From positions 81,345,801-81,409,800 of the forward strand of contig NC_052017.1 of NCBI RefSeq assembly GCF_015832195.1: 64,000 nucleotides of DNA, given 5' to 3'. Shown in pieces: positions 12,291 to 26,097 of the stretch (positions within the stretch are counted from its first letter, which is position 1; every line of letters begins with the position of its first letter). Both the position numbers and the translations under genes were made by a program. The stretch is from Motacilla alba alba (taxonomy: Eukaryota > Chordata > Aves > Passeriformes > Motacillidae). A model generated the notes under the pieces. It ran no database searches. It was not told where the DNA came from and was given only the letters and a program-made list of their open reading frames with translations.

Positions 12291-15200
12291 AAAAGAAATG
12301 CCATTCAATTCAGTCAATTTTCACTAAAATAATATGATTCACCCATGAACTTCAGTTCACTGCCTTCAATATTTTCAAGCAATTTCACTGGATTCAGGTA
12401 TTGAAAACATAATAAGAGCTTTATAAACAAGCAATGACAGGGAAGATTGCATTCATGAGATATATTTCTATTTGCTACACATTAAAATAGCACACTAAGG
12501 CAGGAAGAGGACATAATGTCAATGCTATCTAGCCTCTTTCCATAGTGGAGATCCATCAATAGGAACATTCTGGTCAATTAACACATTAAGTTTCATCCAT
12601 GTTTCATCAAAGTATCTCTTATTTACAGAATAAATGTGCATTGAAGCATTTATAGTTTTTACAAACATAATTTCCAGGTACTGTAATTACACACCAGGAA
12701 TGTTTCACATGGATTAATGCTGAAGAGTTGCATCTATATCATCATTTCTAGAACTCACCAATGTCTCCAAACTTGGGCTTCAATCATTGCTTTTATTTAT
12801 GCTTTTATGAATAACAACTTACATCTGTGCATCATCTTGCAGAATAAATTATTTTACTGTACTAAAATATAACTGTAACTATAAGCCTTAGCATATATGT
12901 GCAAAAGAGTTTTCATTGTATACCCATATATTGGTGAAAATCCAAAAGTTCCTGAACTGTCACATGAAGTACTAATAAGTTCATCTTTTAAACTGTACAG
13001 ATGATACAATAATGGGAACTTAAGCAAAGTGCAGTTTTGATGAATATCAGTGCTAATTCCTAGGAAAGTTGATTTTTTTTTTTTTTTTTTTTACTTTCAG
13101 CCTTATTTCCCTAAGAAAGCAAAATTACAAAGTATGTTGAAATTTTTTTCTAAGTGACATAAAAAGACTGATACAGTCATCAAATCTTTCACTAATTTCC
13201 ATTTAACTTAGGGTATATTTGCAAACAATGGAGGTAATAATTTTTATATATAAAAATATATTTCCACTTAAAAATGCTACATTTAGTTTGGGAAAACAAA
13301 TGACCCATTTAATAAAAAAGATAAAATTCTAAAAATGCCAAAAATACCTATCTAATTTATCTATACCTATCTATTTCTAAATATTTTTTAATGATCAAAC
13401 AGTTAACGCTGCTGTCAAAAAACCCTAAAATACTCAGAAGCAACTCACATATAAAGTGGTAATTGATGAATAATGGTTGCTTCATCTTAATCAAAACACA
13501 TCCTGCTTAAAAAGCATTGGTTTATTAGTTTGGTAAAAGCTTAAACAAAACAGCATTTTAGCAAATAACGAGCTGCACTGCCATATACTAAAAGGCAAAC
13601 ACTACAAATCAGTTGCACAGTCTGCAACTAATGAGCACAACTGAGAGACACCGGTGTATTACAAATTGTACTACACATCCTTTCAAGGTGGATCTGCGTG
13701 GCAGCAGCTAACCACAAAAGTGCAAGACCAAAACCCAAAGCCCCAGAGTTGAAAGCCTCAGGGCATGAATTTCTTTGACCAAGGACACCAAACTCAACAG
13801 TAAAGCAGTGGTCATTTATCACTGCCAGCACACTACAGCATTAAGTGTCCCAGCAGCCCTTCCCAAATTAAATCACATGCTTCAGTACAGATAACTCTCA
13901 ATGCTATTACCACTTTACCTACCCTTAATTCGGATTGTCAGATATTCTTTTTGATGTCACAAAAAACATGCTGTGATGCTGTTATCCTCTCTGGGACAGA
14001 GCTGAAGCTGCACACCATGGTCATACAATTCTGTTTTGAGGTAAACCACTGAGCTGTACAAAACACTCTTAGAGAAGAAATACTTCAGGATCATGAGTGT
14101 AGTTTACCCTGAATCCCAGTTCTGCCATTCTGGAAACTATCCAGGCTTGGAACTGCTTGATGTAGCTCATAGGAGCGAGCCAAAAACGTTGCTTTTACAA
14201 AGTGCAACATGATACCTCAAGAATTACATACAGTAGAGGTTTATTCCTTTCAAAAGGGGTGGAACAAGATTAAAAATGTGTGGGAAAAGGATAGTATTGT
14301 CCTTAACATTCTTCCAGCCAGTGTGGTTGATGACCAGGCTGCCCTTCAGCTGGAGCAAGCTGTCCCACCAGTGAGCAGGGAGGGTGTCTGAGCAGGAAGG
14401 GCACCCAGCTGCCTACAGGTGCTGGCTACTTGCAGTATCTTCAACCAAAGAACGAAAGATGCAGCCTCACATGCACAGGTAGGTGCAGCAGCAGTCAGAT
14501 ATAACAATGTACTGTGCCAGTCTAAGGAAAATGTACACAGCCAATGGATCAACCAATTTCCACTGATGTGCAGCTGCTGTACATCTGGCTTTCTATCAGA
14601 TTTGTGCCACATGCTGCCCAAACTGCCAAGCAATGAGAGAAATTCAAAACCAGCCTCTGTTTTTTTTATTCCTCTAACCCACCAAAAGCAGTAATCTGAT
14701 GCAGTGGTTCTGTGTCATGCATGCTAGGAATATAACTAACTCAAGTGCTACAAAGAAAAATACTTTTCCTCTGGGATTTCCTGTATTTATAGCTCAAAAG
14801 CATCTTTTATACAGTAATGGAAAGTGCTAAAAATACTAAGAAGTTACTTTCCCTTTGTTTTTTAATATGTAAAAGCTCATAATATTCTAAGTGTTTATAC
14901 ACAGAGATTTTCTTTTTCAGGCAAAAAGAGTAATTGCTTAATGGATGTGGAACTGTGAAAAACTGTAGAAAACCACACATGAAGTACACATAGATATCAT
15001 ACAGTTATTTCTCTCATGCAGATCACTTGAACTTTGTGTCACCTTCCCACCCTAAAAAATAATTATTAGACTCTGGAAAGCAAGTCTGGAGTAAAATTCT
15101 GTTTGTTCACAAACAGTATCAAAGTTGAACTGCTACTAAATGAAATATCTTCTTGTTTTGCTTTCTTCACAGATAATCCAGGCAACCAATAGGTAAAAAT

Positions 15201-16599
15201 AAGGGATGTTAAGGAGGTTTTACAGGGAGCTTTTAGACTAGCTGGGTTCCAAGAGCAGTTTTAGCAGATTATAGGCATGGAAATGACACTATCTGTTTTT
15301 TGTGATTGGCTCACACCTACTAAATATCAGATGAGAGGGGGCCAAAATCTATCCAGATTTTAAAAATCAATACTCAAACTTAAGTGAAAAGACAGTAAGT
15401 GCTTCCATGCTTTTAAACACTGCAGGTTTTACTAGGACTTTCGACATTTCTTGCATGTTGAACAATATATGTATTCAATAAATGATTAATTGAATGACAC
15501 TTTAAGTAAGATTTTTTTTAAACAATTACCACAATGGTCAAAGAATATTCAAAGAGTTAGCAGGAATTAAACTGGTAAGACACAGAAACAGAATTAGAAC
15601 AGTTCATTAATATATTTAATGCCTATGCACTAAAAGCAAATTAAAATTTACTCTAAAAGCATCTCAAGAAAGATTTAGCTGGATTTAACGAACATTTATC
15701 CAGCAGTCTACTCTTTCATAAATTCTTTAGAGGCTTGCCTGCTATTATATATTGTAGGCTATATTAATCTGATATTTAAATGATTCTCTACCAGTCTTTC
15801 AACACTAATTTAGTATTTAATACAGAACTCATCACAAGCAACATGCTTAGAGTCAGTTTGAAAATGCTCAAGGGATAAATCTAAACAACCACCACTAATC
15901 AATTCCAACAAAATTAATAATAATAAACCACCTCACAACCCACAAAATTATAATTTCATATGCTAAAAAGTCATATAAAAAAACAAACTATAGGACAATA
16001 GTTGAAAATACACTGAAAATTTCTATTATAGATGAAGGACAAAATTAATCTACCCCAACTAGAGACTAGTGTCAGATGGAAAATTAAGGACTGAGTAACT
16101 CTGAGTTACTGCCAAGTAACAGAAGACAGTAAAACAAAAAAATTGTTAGAATTATTGGTAAATTATCTTGCAGAAGAAGAAAATGTGTAAAATTTTAAAA
16201 TACAGAAATTGTTATATTCAGTCTATTAACTTCTTTATTACTCATATTTGGGAGAAATATTCAAATCTAATCAACTGCTTTAAAGACTCAGATTAAAACA
16301 TGGTGCTAACCAAGTTGGTTACAAAAACAGCAAGATTGTCATGGACATGTCTAAGAAAATCCCTCACAGTTATAGGCCATGCTGCAAGATGAATACTGGA
16401 TGCTAAACATTTCCCAAAATTATTAATAAATAATTTTATGCTCCCCACATTTGGCATTTTCAGCTTGTTTTAATAGCTTGATATTTGAAATATCAAAAAT
16501 ATTATATCCCACCCTTCATTAAACAATCTCTCTTCTTCACAATCCTTGTTTTTCAAAGAAAATTAATGATACATCTACAACAGGAAAAGTAGAACAAAT
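12291..16599. other. Intronic sequence without recognised genes
   Basis: AT-rich throughout. I see a T20 run at 13073-13092 and scattered short AT repeats near 13240-13262. No coding sequence or transposon is recognised. Confidence 0.5.
13073..13092. repeat. Poly-T tract (T20)
   Basis: Twenty consecutive T between GA and ACTTTCAG. No LINE or retrocopy tail can be tied to it with confidence. Confidence 0.95.
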
Positions 16600-16883
16600 G
16601 TGGCAGATTACAGAGCTGCCATCCATCTTGCTCTGAAGCATGCGATGGGATGCAGTGGTGCCTGCTGGCTGGCACTGCCTTCCCTGGGGAAGGGAGTAGG
16701 AGAAGGTGATGCCCCACAGGGACACTGCCCTTGCCTCTGCTGCATTCCCCTCTCTTCTGTGAGCCCCAGGCAGCCTGCCCCTGAGCCCATGCCAGAGTGG
16801 GTCCCCAGGAAAGGACAAAATTCACAGGCTGCACAAAAGAGCATGTAATACAGGAGTGCAGGGGAAAAAAAAAAAAAAAAAAA
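16600..16883 (+). other. GC-rich block ending in an A19 tract
   Basis: About 265 bases of distinctly GC-rich sequence in an AT-rich setting end in GGGG followed by nineteen A (16865-16883). The arrangement resembles a reverse-transcribed insertion with a poly-A tail. I could not find flanking target duplications or recognise a parent gene. The open frames on both strands are not convincing proteins. Confidence 0.35.
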
Positions 16884-19014
16884 CAACACAAAAGGGAGAG
16901 TAGGTGGAAAATGACTAAGTTTAATGTGCTGCATTTTGGATGAGACATGCATGTTACTGCTGTTGAAAATAAATAAACAAATTAAATACTCCAGATTTGC
17001 CTTCCATCTAGCATGTTTATGGTAGTTACAGGAACTTCTATCATATCATGGGAAATGTTTCCATAACTGAGGAAATTTAAATCACATTTGAATAAAGATG
17101 TTTTGGAAACAAGTTAACTGCATGTCTTTTCCTTGTTGTGCTGTGCTCAGTCGCTAGCTTTCTGAGGAACTACTGCAGCAAGGGACTATGAAAAAAATTA
17201 GTGTGTGACGTTAGCTGAGACATGGTGATTTGGTCTTTAATTAAGGTCAGCATGACCGAGGTCATGGCAAACCTCTCCCAGCCTTAATGATGATGGGAAA
17301 GTCCATTCACAAGTTGGAATCAAATTTCCTCCATGTTAAGACACAAATCAATCTGGATTTTAAAGAGCAGCTATAGCAGCATCAGAGTGGATGCAGAAAG
17401 GCTCTTTAGAAGCTCTGTGATAGATGAGCAGAAACAGATTTTGCTTTTCTTCTTTCTGTGCTGCTTTCAAAGGTTGTCAAAGGCAATCACCATCAACACT
17501 AACTGCATGGGGAGGGAGCCAAAAACCTTGATGAGAATTGTCAGGTGAGGAACACAATATTGATCTCAGAAACACTGTGGCACCAGATGATCCTTGCAGC
17601 TCCTTCTGGCTCTGCAATCTACACATTAGTCTTCTACTTGAACAGCACACTTTAGACCCTAAGGTACTTTCTGGCCCTGGACAAGTACAGGTTATAATGA
17701 TTTCCAGGCTCATGCTGAAGATACAGCACACTTCATGTTTCAGGTGCAAAGTAATTAAATTGCCTGCACTGCAGGTGGAGACAACAAACAAAATTACAAT
17801 AAAGAAAGTTATATTGAATTTTTCTAAACTTTAGGAAAGCAAGATGATTTTTTATGTACCATATGAAAGATCCTAAAATACATAATGATATTCATCAGAT
17901 CTGTTCAGAATAGACAAGAATATGGCCAAATACAAGATGTTATTTTCCACTCTGGATCCAAGCTTTTCCTTTGCATTAATTGTCCTCATGCTACAAATGT
18001 AACAGGATGTTTGAGGTCAAACTGTATGACCTCACATATTAAAAACAGCATTTAACCAATAAAGAAGTGGAATTAATGGAGGCATACAGCATAAAGATGA
18101 CACTTCAAAGGACTTCAAATAAATCAACAGGACTTCAAGAGACGAAGCCAGAGAGACACAGGTCAGCTCTTCTGAACCCCAAGCAATGTAACATGGCACT
18201 TTGGCATTGATGAAATGTTATTACTGCTCTACCATTGTAAAACCTAGAATTTTAAAGTAGTTATGTAACTGAATATAGCTTTGGATTTATTTTCTTTTTC
18301 CATCCAGTTCAACAAACTTCATAGAAGTAGAGGAGAATTAACTTTCTGTTAAATGTCTTTGAATTTCTCTACAACACTATAGGGAAAGGGGAAAACAAAA
18401 CCACCCAAAACAGCATTAATTATATTTGCTGTTCTATTTCCAAGAGCTTGCTTATATAAGTGTTACAGTGTAGGAGATTTAACAACTTTGAAAAATAAAT
18501 TATTAGTTTTCCATGTACACTGTGGTTTAGCACTGCCCCTTACCACAGCTTTCTCCACCTCCCTTAAGCACTGGAAATGGCACCAAAAGAAAACTGAACC
18601 TGGACAGTCTCAATCTAGGAGGCATACACACGACTTTCTTGTCCAAGCCTGTTCTGCCCCTCTCAGAGGCAGCATTGTGCTCACATGGCCTGTGATTTAA
18701 GCTATGGCCCGTTGCTGACGTCATGGCAAAGTACAAGAACTTGATGAAGAAACAGAATTTGTGGAAAGAAGGCTTCTATACTTGGGTTCAGACTTATAAA
18801 AATGTCCTGTGATATTGAGATGTGTTTAATTCCAGCTGGACTCACTGAAATAAAATGGAAGGTTCTTGGACACAAACGTAATCAAAAAACCTCACTAGCC
18901 ACAGCTGAAACACAGCAGTATAGTCCAGAGACTTTGATTTGCTGTTAAAAAAAATGTGTAAAAGAGGAGAAAAATTATATCTATATTATCTAAAAATTTA
19001 TCTATATTATGTAC

Positions 19015-19053
<39 letters not shown>

Positions 19054-20255
19054 GCATATTATATATACACACAGGCACTAATATTGTCAAGACATCATAT
19101 AATGCAAAGCATTTTATCACTGCTAAAATGCTGAATACCACAGAACATACTGTGAACTTTCCCTGAGAAATACTGGAATTAACTAATTTCCAAAATAGCA
19201 ACAGATCTGCAATCCTGAGTTCAAGAAAATATGTATGAGTTTCAAGTCCATACCCACTGTAGTTCTACTTTGATCTATGTCTTGGACGCTTGTTAAGGGA
19301 AGATTTTAATATCTGAAACATAACACTCCTTTGAGACAGTGCTTATTGCTCTTTTGTGAACTGACTTTGTCAGGATGAGGCACAACATCCATAATGCATT
19401 CTGAAAATTTTCTTAGCAGCAGCTACACAATTATCACTGCCTTCTTTTGGCATCCAGTTAATGAGACAGTAACTACATTATCATTCAGATACACTGCAAT
19501 TTTATTTTTTTAATTCATTTCTATTTATATGTCCTTTTGGTGAATACATGTTTTTTTAAGAGGAATAGAATTACTTAGGAAAAAAAAAAAAAAAGAAATA
19601 CTAATTTTTTCCGCCTGGTCCAGGAAGGATTATTTGCTTCTAAGTACAGATTTTCATTTCCCATATCCCTAGTAATATGGGTATAGAAGTATAATTTTGT
19701 TTTTCATATTCAGCTTCACAACTCTTAAATTGGAATTGTTAAAAAAAAATAATGATAATCATCCAATAGGCAACAGCCCTACAGAAACAAACCTAGCTGC
19801 TCAGGTCTTAGCATAATTCAGTATTATCAGTACCTCTATTTTCTCCTTTAGAATTATTTTTAGTACAAGCAGACCTCAACATTTTAGCTTCTGACATGAA
19901 AAGAGAACATATTTATTTCTCTTACTTCACCCTAATTAATGCATAACAGCTCTTCTGAACCTCCTTCACAAGCTACAGAATCATGTGCATTTTGTTAAGC
20001 AAAATGTTCCAAGTCTTCCCCTCAAGATTGTACGGGTCAGGTCACAGATTTTTCATCTCCTTCACCAGTAACATTTCAGCTAATTTGTGCTTGCCTTGAG
20101 CATCAGGCTAGTCATTTTTTTTCCTCTTCATTCAGGGTCATCAGAATTTACAATGACCTACTTCCTTACTAAACAAGCATGTTATGAAGTATTAATGGAT
20201 TTTCTGTCTTAGAGACTGTGCTTTCATACTGTGTAAGAGAAAACTTTCAGATCAG
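16884..20255. other. Intronic sequence with simple repeats
   Basis: No gene is seen. It holds the TA microsatellite at 19016-19049, an A15 run at 19580-19594 and three nearby GGACTTCAA-like words at 18106-18140. Confidence 0.5.
19016..19049. repeat. (TA)n microsatellite
   Basis: About 16 uninterrupted TA units, followed shortly by ATTATATATACACACA. It is likely length-polymorphic. Confidence 0.95.
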
Positions 20256-20561
20256 AGAAAAGCAATAAGGAAGATCAAAGGTATGGAACGGCTTCTAAAC
20301 AAGGAAAGATAAATAATTTTCAGTTCTGCAGCCTGGGAAAGAAATGACAGAGGAGGTGTGACAGAGGTTTATAAGATCATAAATTATCTGGAAAGGGTGA
20401 ACTGAGCTCTTCAACTGTTCAGTCTTTTCCAGTGTAAGACTTAGGGGGTTGCAAATAGATGACAGGTTTGAAACAAGCAAAAAATGGTTCTTCTAACAAC
20501 ACAGGTGAGCTGATGAACTTCTGTCACAGGAAGCTGATAAGCAGGATGAACTATACTGAAA
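20256..20561 (+). mobile_element. CR1-type LINE fragment, plus strand (old copy)
   Basis: The sequence follows the pre-3' region of CR1-family LINEs: AAGATCAAAGGTATGGAACG, then AGAGGTTTATAAGATCAT, a GGTGAA block, ACTTAGGGGGTTGCA, GACAGGTTTGAAACAAGC and CACAGGAAGCTG. The order is right but the match is imperfect, indicating an ancient subfamily. A separate CR1 copy in the opposite orientation lies just downstream. Confidence 0.75.
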
Positions 20562-20789
20562 GATTAAAAAAACAAAAAAAAACCACATAAATTAAAAAAT
20601 TTTAAAGGCCCAGCTAGGTCAGAAAAAGAAGAAAAAATAGGTTTGTAGGAAATAATAAGAAAAAAAAAGCAAAAATGGATTTTAAACCAAGGTGTGAGGG
20701 AAGTAGAAAGACACAAATCTTTAGAGAAATCTTCCAGCAATTTATAAGGAGAAATTTGAATTTGGAAAGCTAAAATAAAATGGCAGACT

Positions 20790-20935
20790 TCACACAATCA
20801 CTGAAGGTTACAGTTGGAAGGGACCACAATGGGTTATCTGGCCCAAACTCTCTAAGCAGGGTCATCCTAGAGCACATAGCACAGGACTGTGTCCAGATAC
20901 TTCTTAAATATCTCCAGACTTCTGACTTTTGCTAG
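20790..20935 (-). mobile_element. CR1 LINE, 3' end fragment, minus strand
   Basis: The plus strand reads AATCACTGAAGGTTACAGTT, GGAAGGGACC, AAGCAGGGTCATCCTAGAGC, GACTGTGTCCAGATACTTCT and AATATCTCCAGA. This is the reverse complement of the CR1 3' terminal region. It is short and 5'-truncated. Confidence 0.9.
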
Positions 20936-22029
20936 TTTGTAGTCAATGCTTAAAGTGGCACCAAAGGGTGACACTTGCAGAGCTATCAACATGATGGCAA
21001 ACCATCCTAGTTTTCAGGAAGGGGAGACCTGTTTAAGGGAAGTGCAAAAGAAGCCAATTTAACTACACACACCACAACTGCAAAAGAGCATCTGCAGACA
21101 CAAAGGAGCATCACCTTGAAACACTTAAGTGCAACTCCTGCCCTACCTCTTAGCTCCTCAGTTCTCTGTGATACATCCATTATGCTTCATATCAAATTAT
21201 CCAAACTGAGCCTAGCACGAATGAGAAACTCAGCACCACTACCTTCCTTGCGCTGTTTTAACAAACTAAATAACAGCTAATATAAATTTCTAATAAGAAC
21301 ATAAGGAATTGTGTCAGATATTTCATGGATGGAAAGAGCATTCATTACTGTAAATCCCTTTTCACAAGCAATATTCAATCTTTCTCAAAAATTTATAACA
21401 ACCTTTCTGGCTTGACTCAAACACTATGAGCTCACTTCTGCTCTGTATCCTTATATTTCTGTCAGTGACATTGAAGAGGAAAAAAAATGTGCTCTGCTAC
21501 CTGAACGCTCAGTGTTTCTCTAGGGACAGCATTGCCTGCTTATGTAGTTTGCATCAGAAAATCCCTTCTCTCCATACCCTCAGAGCATCTGCCTGCAGCA
21601 ATTCTTCAGTGTCAGGTATCATACCAGTTCAGTAATTATGGAGCAGCATTTCTACACTTATTCTTCTTTAACTCTGATACTATTGTGATTGCCTGGAACC
21701 CTGATACTGATCAGCAAATATGTAGTGAAAAATCAACTACCTTATCACTCATACATACCAGCGACTCCCAGAAGGAGATATGAAAGTTTAATGTTTTCTC
21801 ATGATGACCATGCCTTATGGATTCAGGGCTTACCACATCCCACGTGTGAATATGAAGGGAAGGGATACCCAGGGGAGAAACTGTCCCTGTGTCATTCACA
21901 TTCAATTCAAAGATATTTAAGTCAAATCCTCATCAAGTTCACCAAGAAAACCACTTCCTAGGCAGAAGTCATAATGCTGTTTATGAACATATGGAATTCC
22001 ATTTGAAAATATGTAGCTCTGGTTTATGT
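20936..22029. other. Intronic sequence without recognised features
   Basis: I see nothing I can name. Several open frames of 60-90 codons overlap here in different frames and have no family resemblance. Confidence 0.5.
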
Positions 22030-22845
22030 TGGAGGTTTCTGACTCTGGTAGTCTGACAGAGGCAAAGCTGCTGCAGCACCACATCCCCACATCCATCCAG
22101 GCACAACGACTTACAGTGCATTTAGACACATTTATACACATACCCATAGCCAACCACACAGATCAATGCAGACCAAAAACCACAAGATCAATGCAGTACT
22201 TGGGCAAACACAAGCTACACCAACATCCTGGTCCTGCTCACCTTTTTGGCTGACCAGGATGAAAGCAATTTAGCACAGAATACATACATAGACACATTAT
22301 ATATCCCTCCAGGAACCGGCCACAGACCCGTTCAATAGCCAGCCTCTGGATCATCTTCCATCTGCACAGACAAATCTGTCTCTGGTCTGGCTTGGGCTCT
22401 CTGCTTCTTCCAGTAGTCAAGCCACATGGCCTCTAACCTCTCCAGTATCCAACCAGGCTCATGGCATCTCCCACTCACCACTAGTGTGGCCTGACCAGCG
22501 ATCACACACGTGCTGATACACACTCACAAAATACACGTGCAGCTGCCCCAGGTCTTGAGCCCCTCTGACCCACAGCCCCCTAAGTACCAGAGAGTATTTA
22601 GACCTCTCCACTCTCTCCAGCTGCCCCGCTACAACACCTGGGAGGGACCCTGTGACACAAGGTTTTTCCATTCTATGGTCTCCCCACACACATAGGCACA
22701 TGCACACAAAATGGGTGTTAGGGATGGAGGTTGAGAATAAGAAAGGGCAAACAGCATAGGTCAGGGACAGGGCATGGCCAGATAACGGTACTGACCACAG
22801 CCTCTTAGCTGCTTTTATTGCCTTGTTCACCTACTCTCCCATATC
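22030..22845 (-). mobile_element. Possible degenerate LTR remnant, minus strand
   Basis: This block is GC-richer than its surroundings. On the minus strand it carries GGCAATAAAAGC (polyadenylation signal near 22812-22823), a GGATATATAATG segment near 22296-22307 and TTTCATCCTGGTCAGCC near 22244-22260. The last resembles a motif I associate with avian ERVL-type LTRs. Ends and target duplications are not evident and no internal retroviral genes are seen. The call is tentative; the block could be another repeat or unique sequence. Confidence 0.35.
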
Positions 22846-25800
22846 TATTCCTTCTCCAAACCACTATCATCCCTCCTTTTCCACACTTTGGTTCCTCTCC
22901 TAAACATCCCATCCTAAGTCATATATCCTGAGTGTCCAATTTGCTCTGATTAGGTTATTGGAGTTCCTCTGTCACTGTTTCCCTGCTCCTTCATATCTTT
23001 GAAGATTAGCTTTTAATTAATATTGATGTAACAGCTGATCCAATCTAAGAGTCAGTTGAGTTTAGAAAGCACAGACAATGGATGTCAGCCAGAGGCTGAG
23101 ACAAGGAAAATATCCAAAATACCCAAATCCAGTGTGTAGAGGCACATTTTTTTCCAGACAGGACCAGCTGGTTGCAGCTGCAATGAATACCCCAGTAGTA
23201 ATATGAGAAGGATTGGAATCACTGCTGATGCTGCTCCAGCAAGACTAAAATGGCTCTTCAGCACACTTTCTGCTGCCTGTGGTCTCCTCCTGTCAGAGGA
23301 GAAAAAGGGGCAGAAATTTGCTGCTCAAGATGCATCAGTATCAGTCTCTCATTCAAAACCTGCACCAGGTGATTCAAATGCAGAGCTGGGTTTAACACTG
23401 ACTGTGCTGAGGAAAAGAGGGTTGCAAAATGAGATCTTTATTGGCACTCTGTTCTAACCTTGAACTCTAAGGTTCTGACCTTAAAGGTTACTAACAAAGC
23501 CCAGGACTGACGGCACAGGCAGGTCCAGGGAGGATACAGAACATGTTTAAAAAGGTTACTGCTTGATTCCCCACTGTCCCAGGCAGGCCAGCTCTGCTTG
23601 TTTGCAACCCCAGAGAATATTTTTAGCAAATGCAGCTCAACAGAAGCTGAAATAATATAGTTCAGAGAAAATAACTAGATAATGATTTCAGGGACTATGT
23701 GTGCACCATGTGAAAGAGATTCTGAAGTAATGCAGTCAATACCAGTAAGAGCAGAATGGGAGCCATCTCTGCATTCAGAGATCATTGGTGCAGCATCAAT
23801 AAACTGAACTGAAGTGAGAAAGTTCCAAATACCCAAGGAAAACATTTACTGTCTAAATGACTGGATAGCAGAAAAAAAAATGGTATCATTGCTGATGACT
23901 GAACAGCAAATAAAGCAAAATCTTAGAGCAAATAATAGAGAACATTATTAAAGGTGCCTCATTACCCACCTTTCAACTTTTCAGTATTCTACTTCTCCTA
24001 TTTATTAGCATTTATGCTTTTGTCACCATTTTTGCACAGATAATTTAAGGTTTCTTCTCTGTCCCCTCCTTTTTGCTGTAGTTTTCTTTTTTATTATGGC
24101 CATTTCTCCACTTTAAAGACTTTTGAATTGTTATCCTATGCTTATTTTATTAAAAAAGAAGGGGACGAGAGGGAATGGGGAAGGCAAGACAAGCCCTAAG
24201 CATTTTAACCAACCTGACTATATTTGATGTTATGAAATAAATTAAACATGATAAATGAGTGGATCTAAAAAATCTGTTAGGGCAAAAGAACTGGGGTTGG
24301 AATGCTGCCACTTCACTGCCCTGCCAGACCCTGAGGACACCGTCACTACAGCAACAGCCTCTCCGGGTGTCACACAGGGAGAACACCATCTCCTCTCTCT
24401 GCTCCTGCCCACTGGCCTGTGTGAGTTGGCTGGAGCAGGCAGACCACCTGGGAGCATTGCTCCTTGTCACTATGTCACTATTTGTCCTGTTCTTCCCAGA
24501 GGCCAGATTTTAATGACTCACTCCACAGCCCAAGCAGTGTGCGTGTCTGTGCACATGGAGGTCAGCAGCAGTCAGCGTTCGGAGAGCATCAGCAAAACCC
24601 CAGCTGACTTCCATCAGAAGCTAAAACTCTATCTCGTCACCTACATACCAGAGGAAACAGGATAATTGCATACCTCATATTTGCATTCAGCTGTTGCAAA
24701 CCTCCTCAAATAATCCCAACAGTTTTTCTAGAAGTACTTATGTGAGTATGTGAAAATGCTCATCAGGATACAGTCTTTTCCTGCCTGAAAATAACTTGAG
24801 CAGGATCTCATGTCTACGTGTCTAGGGGCAAAGTGTAGCAAATAACACTAGTAAATAAGACAGACAAACCTGCTGTGGTTAACCTGAAGTAATATTACTG
24901 TGACAGAGAGGCTACAAAACTAGGACCATTAAGAGTGAGAGAGTATTCAAGATAAAGAAGATTGTTTAAGTGGCCATTGGAAATCTTATAAATGAACAAT
25001 TTTCTTCACAGCAAAGCTTGATTTATCTCTTTGGAACAAAACTCAGTTTTGGCTTCTAAAACATGAAAGTGTGCCTCAGAATCTCATGCTTCAGAATCTG
25101 ACCTACTCATTTGCATTCATCAATGTTGCAATAACTTTTCCCAGTTTAAAACCGACCTAATCAACTTTCAAGTCCTTCTTTTCATCCTCTTCTGCAGCAG
25201 CACACAGTGGCAACAACTGTTTGAACAAGAGGAACTGGGACCTTGAGTAGCTAGTATTTTGCATGCATTGAGAACAAAACATCTGCTGGAATCCTTTAGG
25301 GTGATTTTGCTCCTTTAGCGTGTTTGTTTCCTGTCCTGCTGAGGCTTCCATCAATGATGGCCTATCAGCCTTAGTTCTGGGCACCCATAAGCATTTGAAT
25401 CTTCTGCAGATGTATGCTATTTTAGTCTTAATTATTTGTTAAAAGACTAAAGGGCTTAGGATTAACCATGCTATTGTGTATCCAAAGACATGGAAGCTGG
25501 CCTAAGGTTCAGGGGCAGACAGATCTCTACACAACTTTGTCTTTTCAGAGTAGCATAAGTGCTTTCACACAGCCTGAACTCCCAAAGCCTGTGGACCTGA
25601 GCTAACCTGGGACAGAGACAGCTTGCTGTCAGACCTGTGTTCTTGCAGCTTCTGAGCTGATAGACTGCCACACATCTGGGAGAAAATATTTCCTCAAAGG
25701 AACAAAGAAAATAAAACTGCAAATAGATTCATGAACATAACTTTATGTCTGATAAACTACAGCTTTTGCTGTTTGCACACTGCTGCAATCAAAGTTGTAA

Positions 25801-26097
25801 CTCACGCTGCTCCACTCAGAAACAGGTAAGAGCTAGCAGAGTCCAGGCAGGTGACCTTTGCAGCAAATATGCAGCATACAGTCTTTAGTACACCCAGAAC
25901 CAGTTCTAAACTGATGGCTGATAAACATTATTTATTACACATAACTAGAGAGAGGCACAGGAGAGACATGATTCCTTCTCAGGCCCACAAATAACAATGC
26001 CACTCACTGGGTATGTAGGAACACATACACCTTGAGAGGGGAAAGAATATGCAGTGCAATTTCCAAAGGTGCAATCCCTGTGAAGAATTAGGAATTT
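22846..26097. other. Intronic sequence without recognised genes
   Basis: Moderately variable composition, with GC-richer patches at 23200-23450 and 24280-24620. The overlapping open frames at 24150-24665 run on both strands and match nothing I know. Confidence 0.5.

Noticed and set aside
11813..12304. 163-codon minus-strand open frame, the second longest in the window
   Set aside because: It runs antisense through the 3' end of a CR1 fragment and the adjoining GC-rich block. The product has no domain, and openness is explained by base composition.
24150..24665. Overlapping open frames on both strands in a GC-richer patch
   Set aside because: No recognisable domain or codon pattern favours one frame; typical of chance open frames at higher GC.
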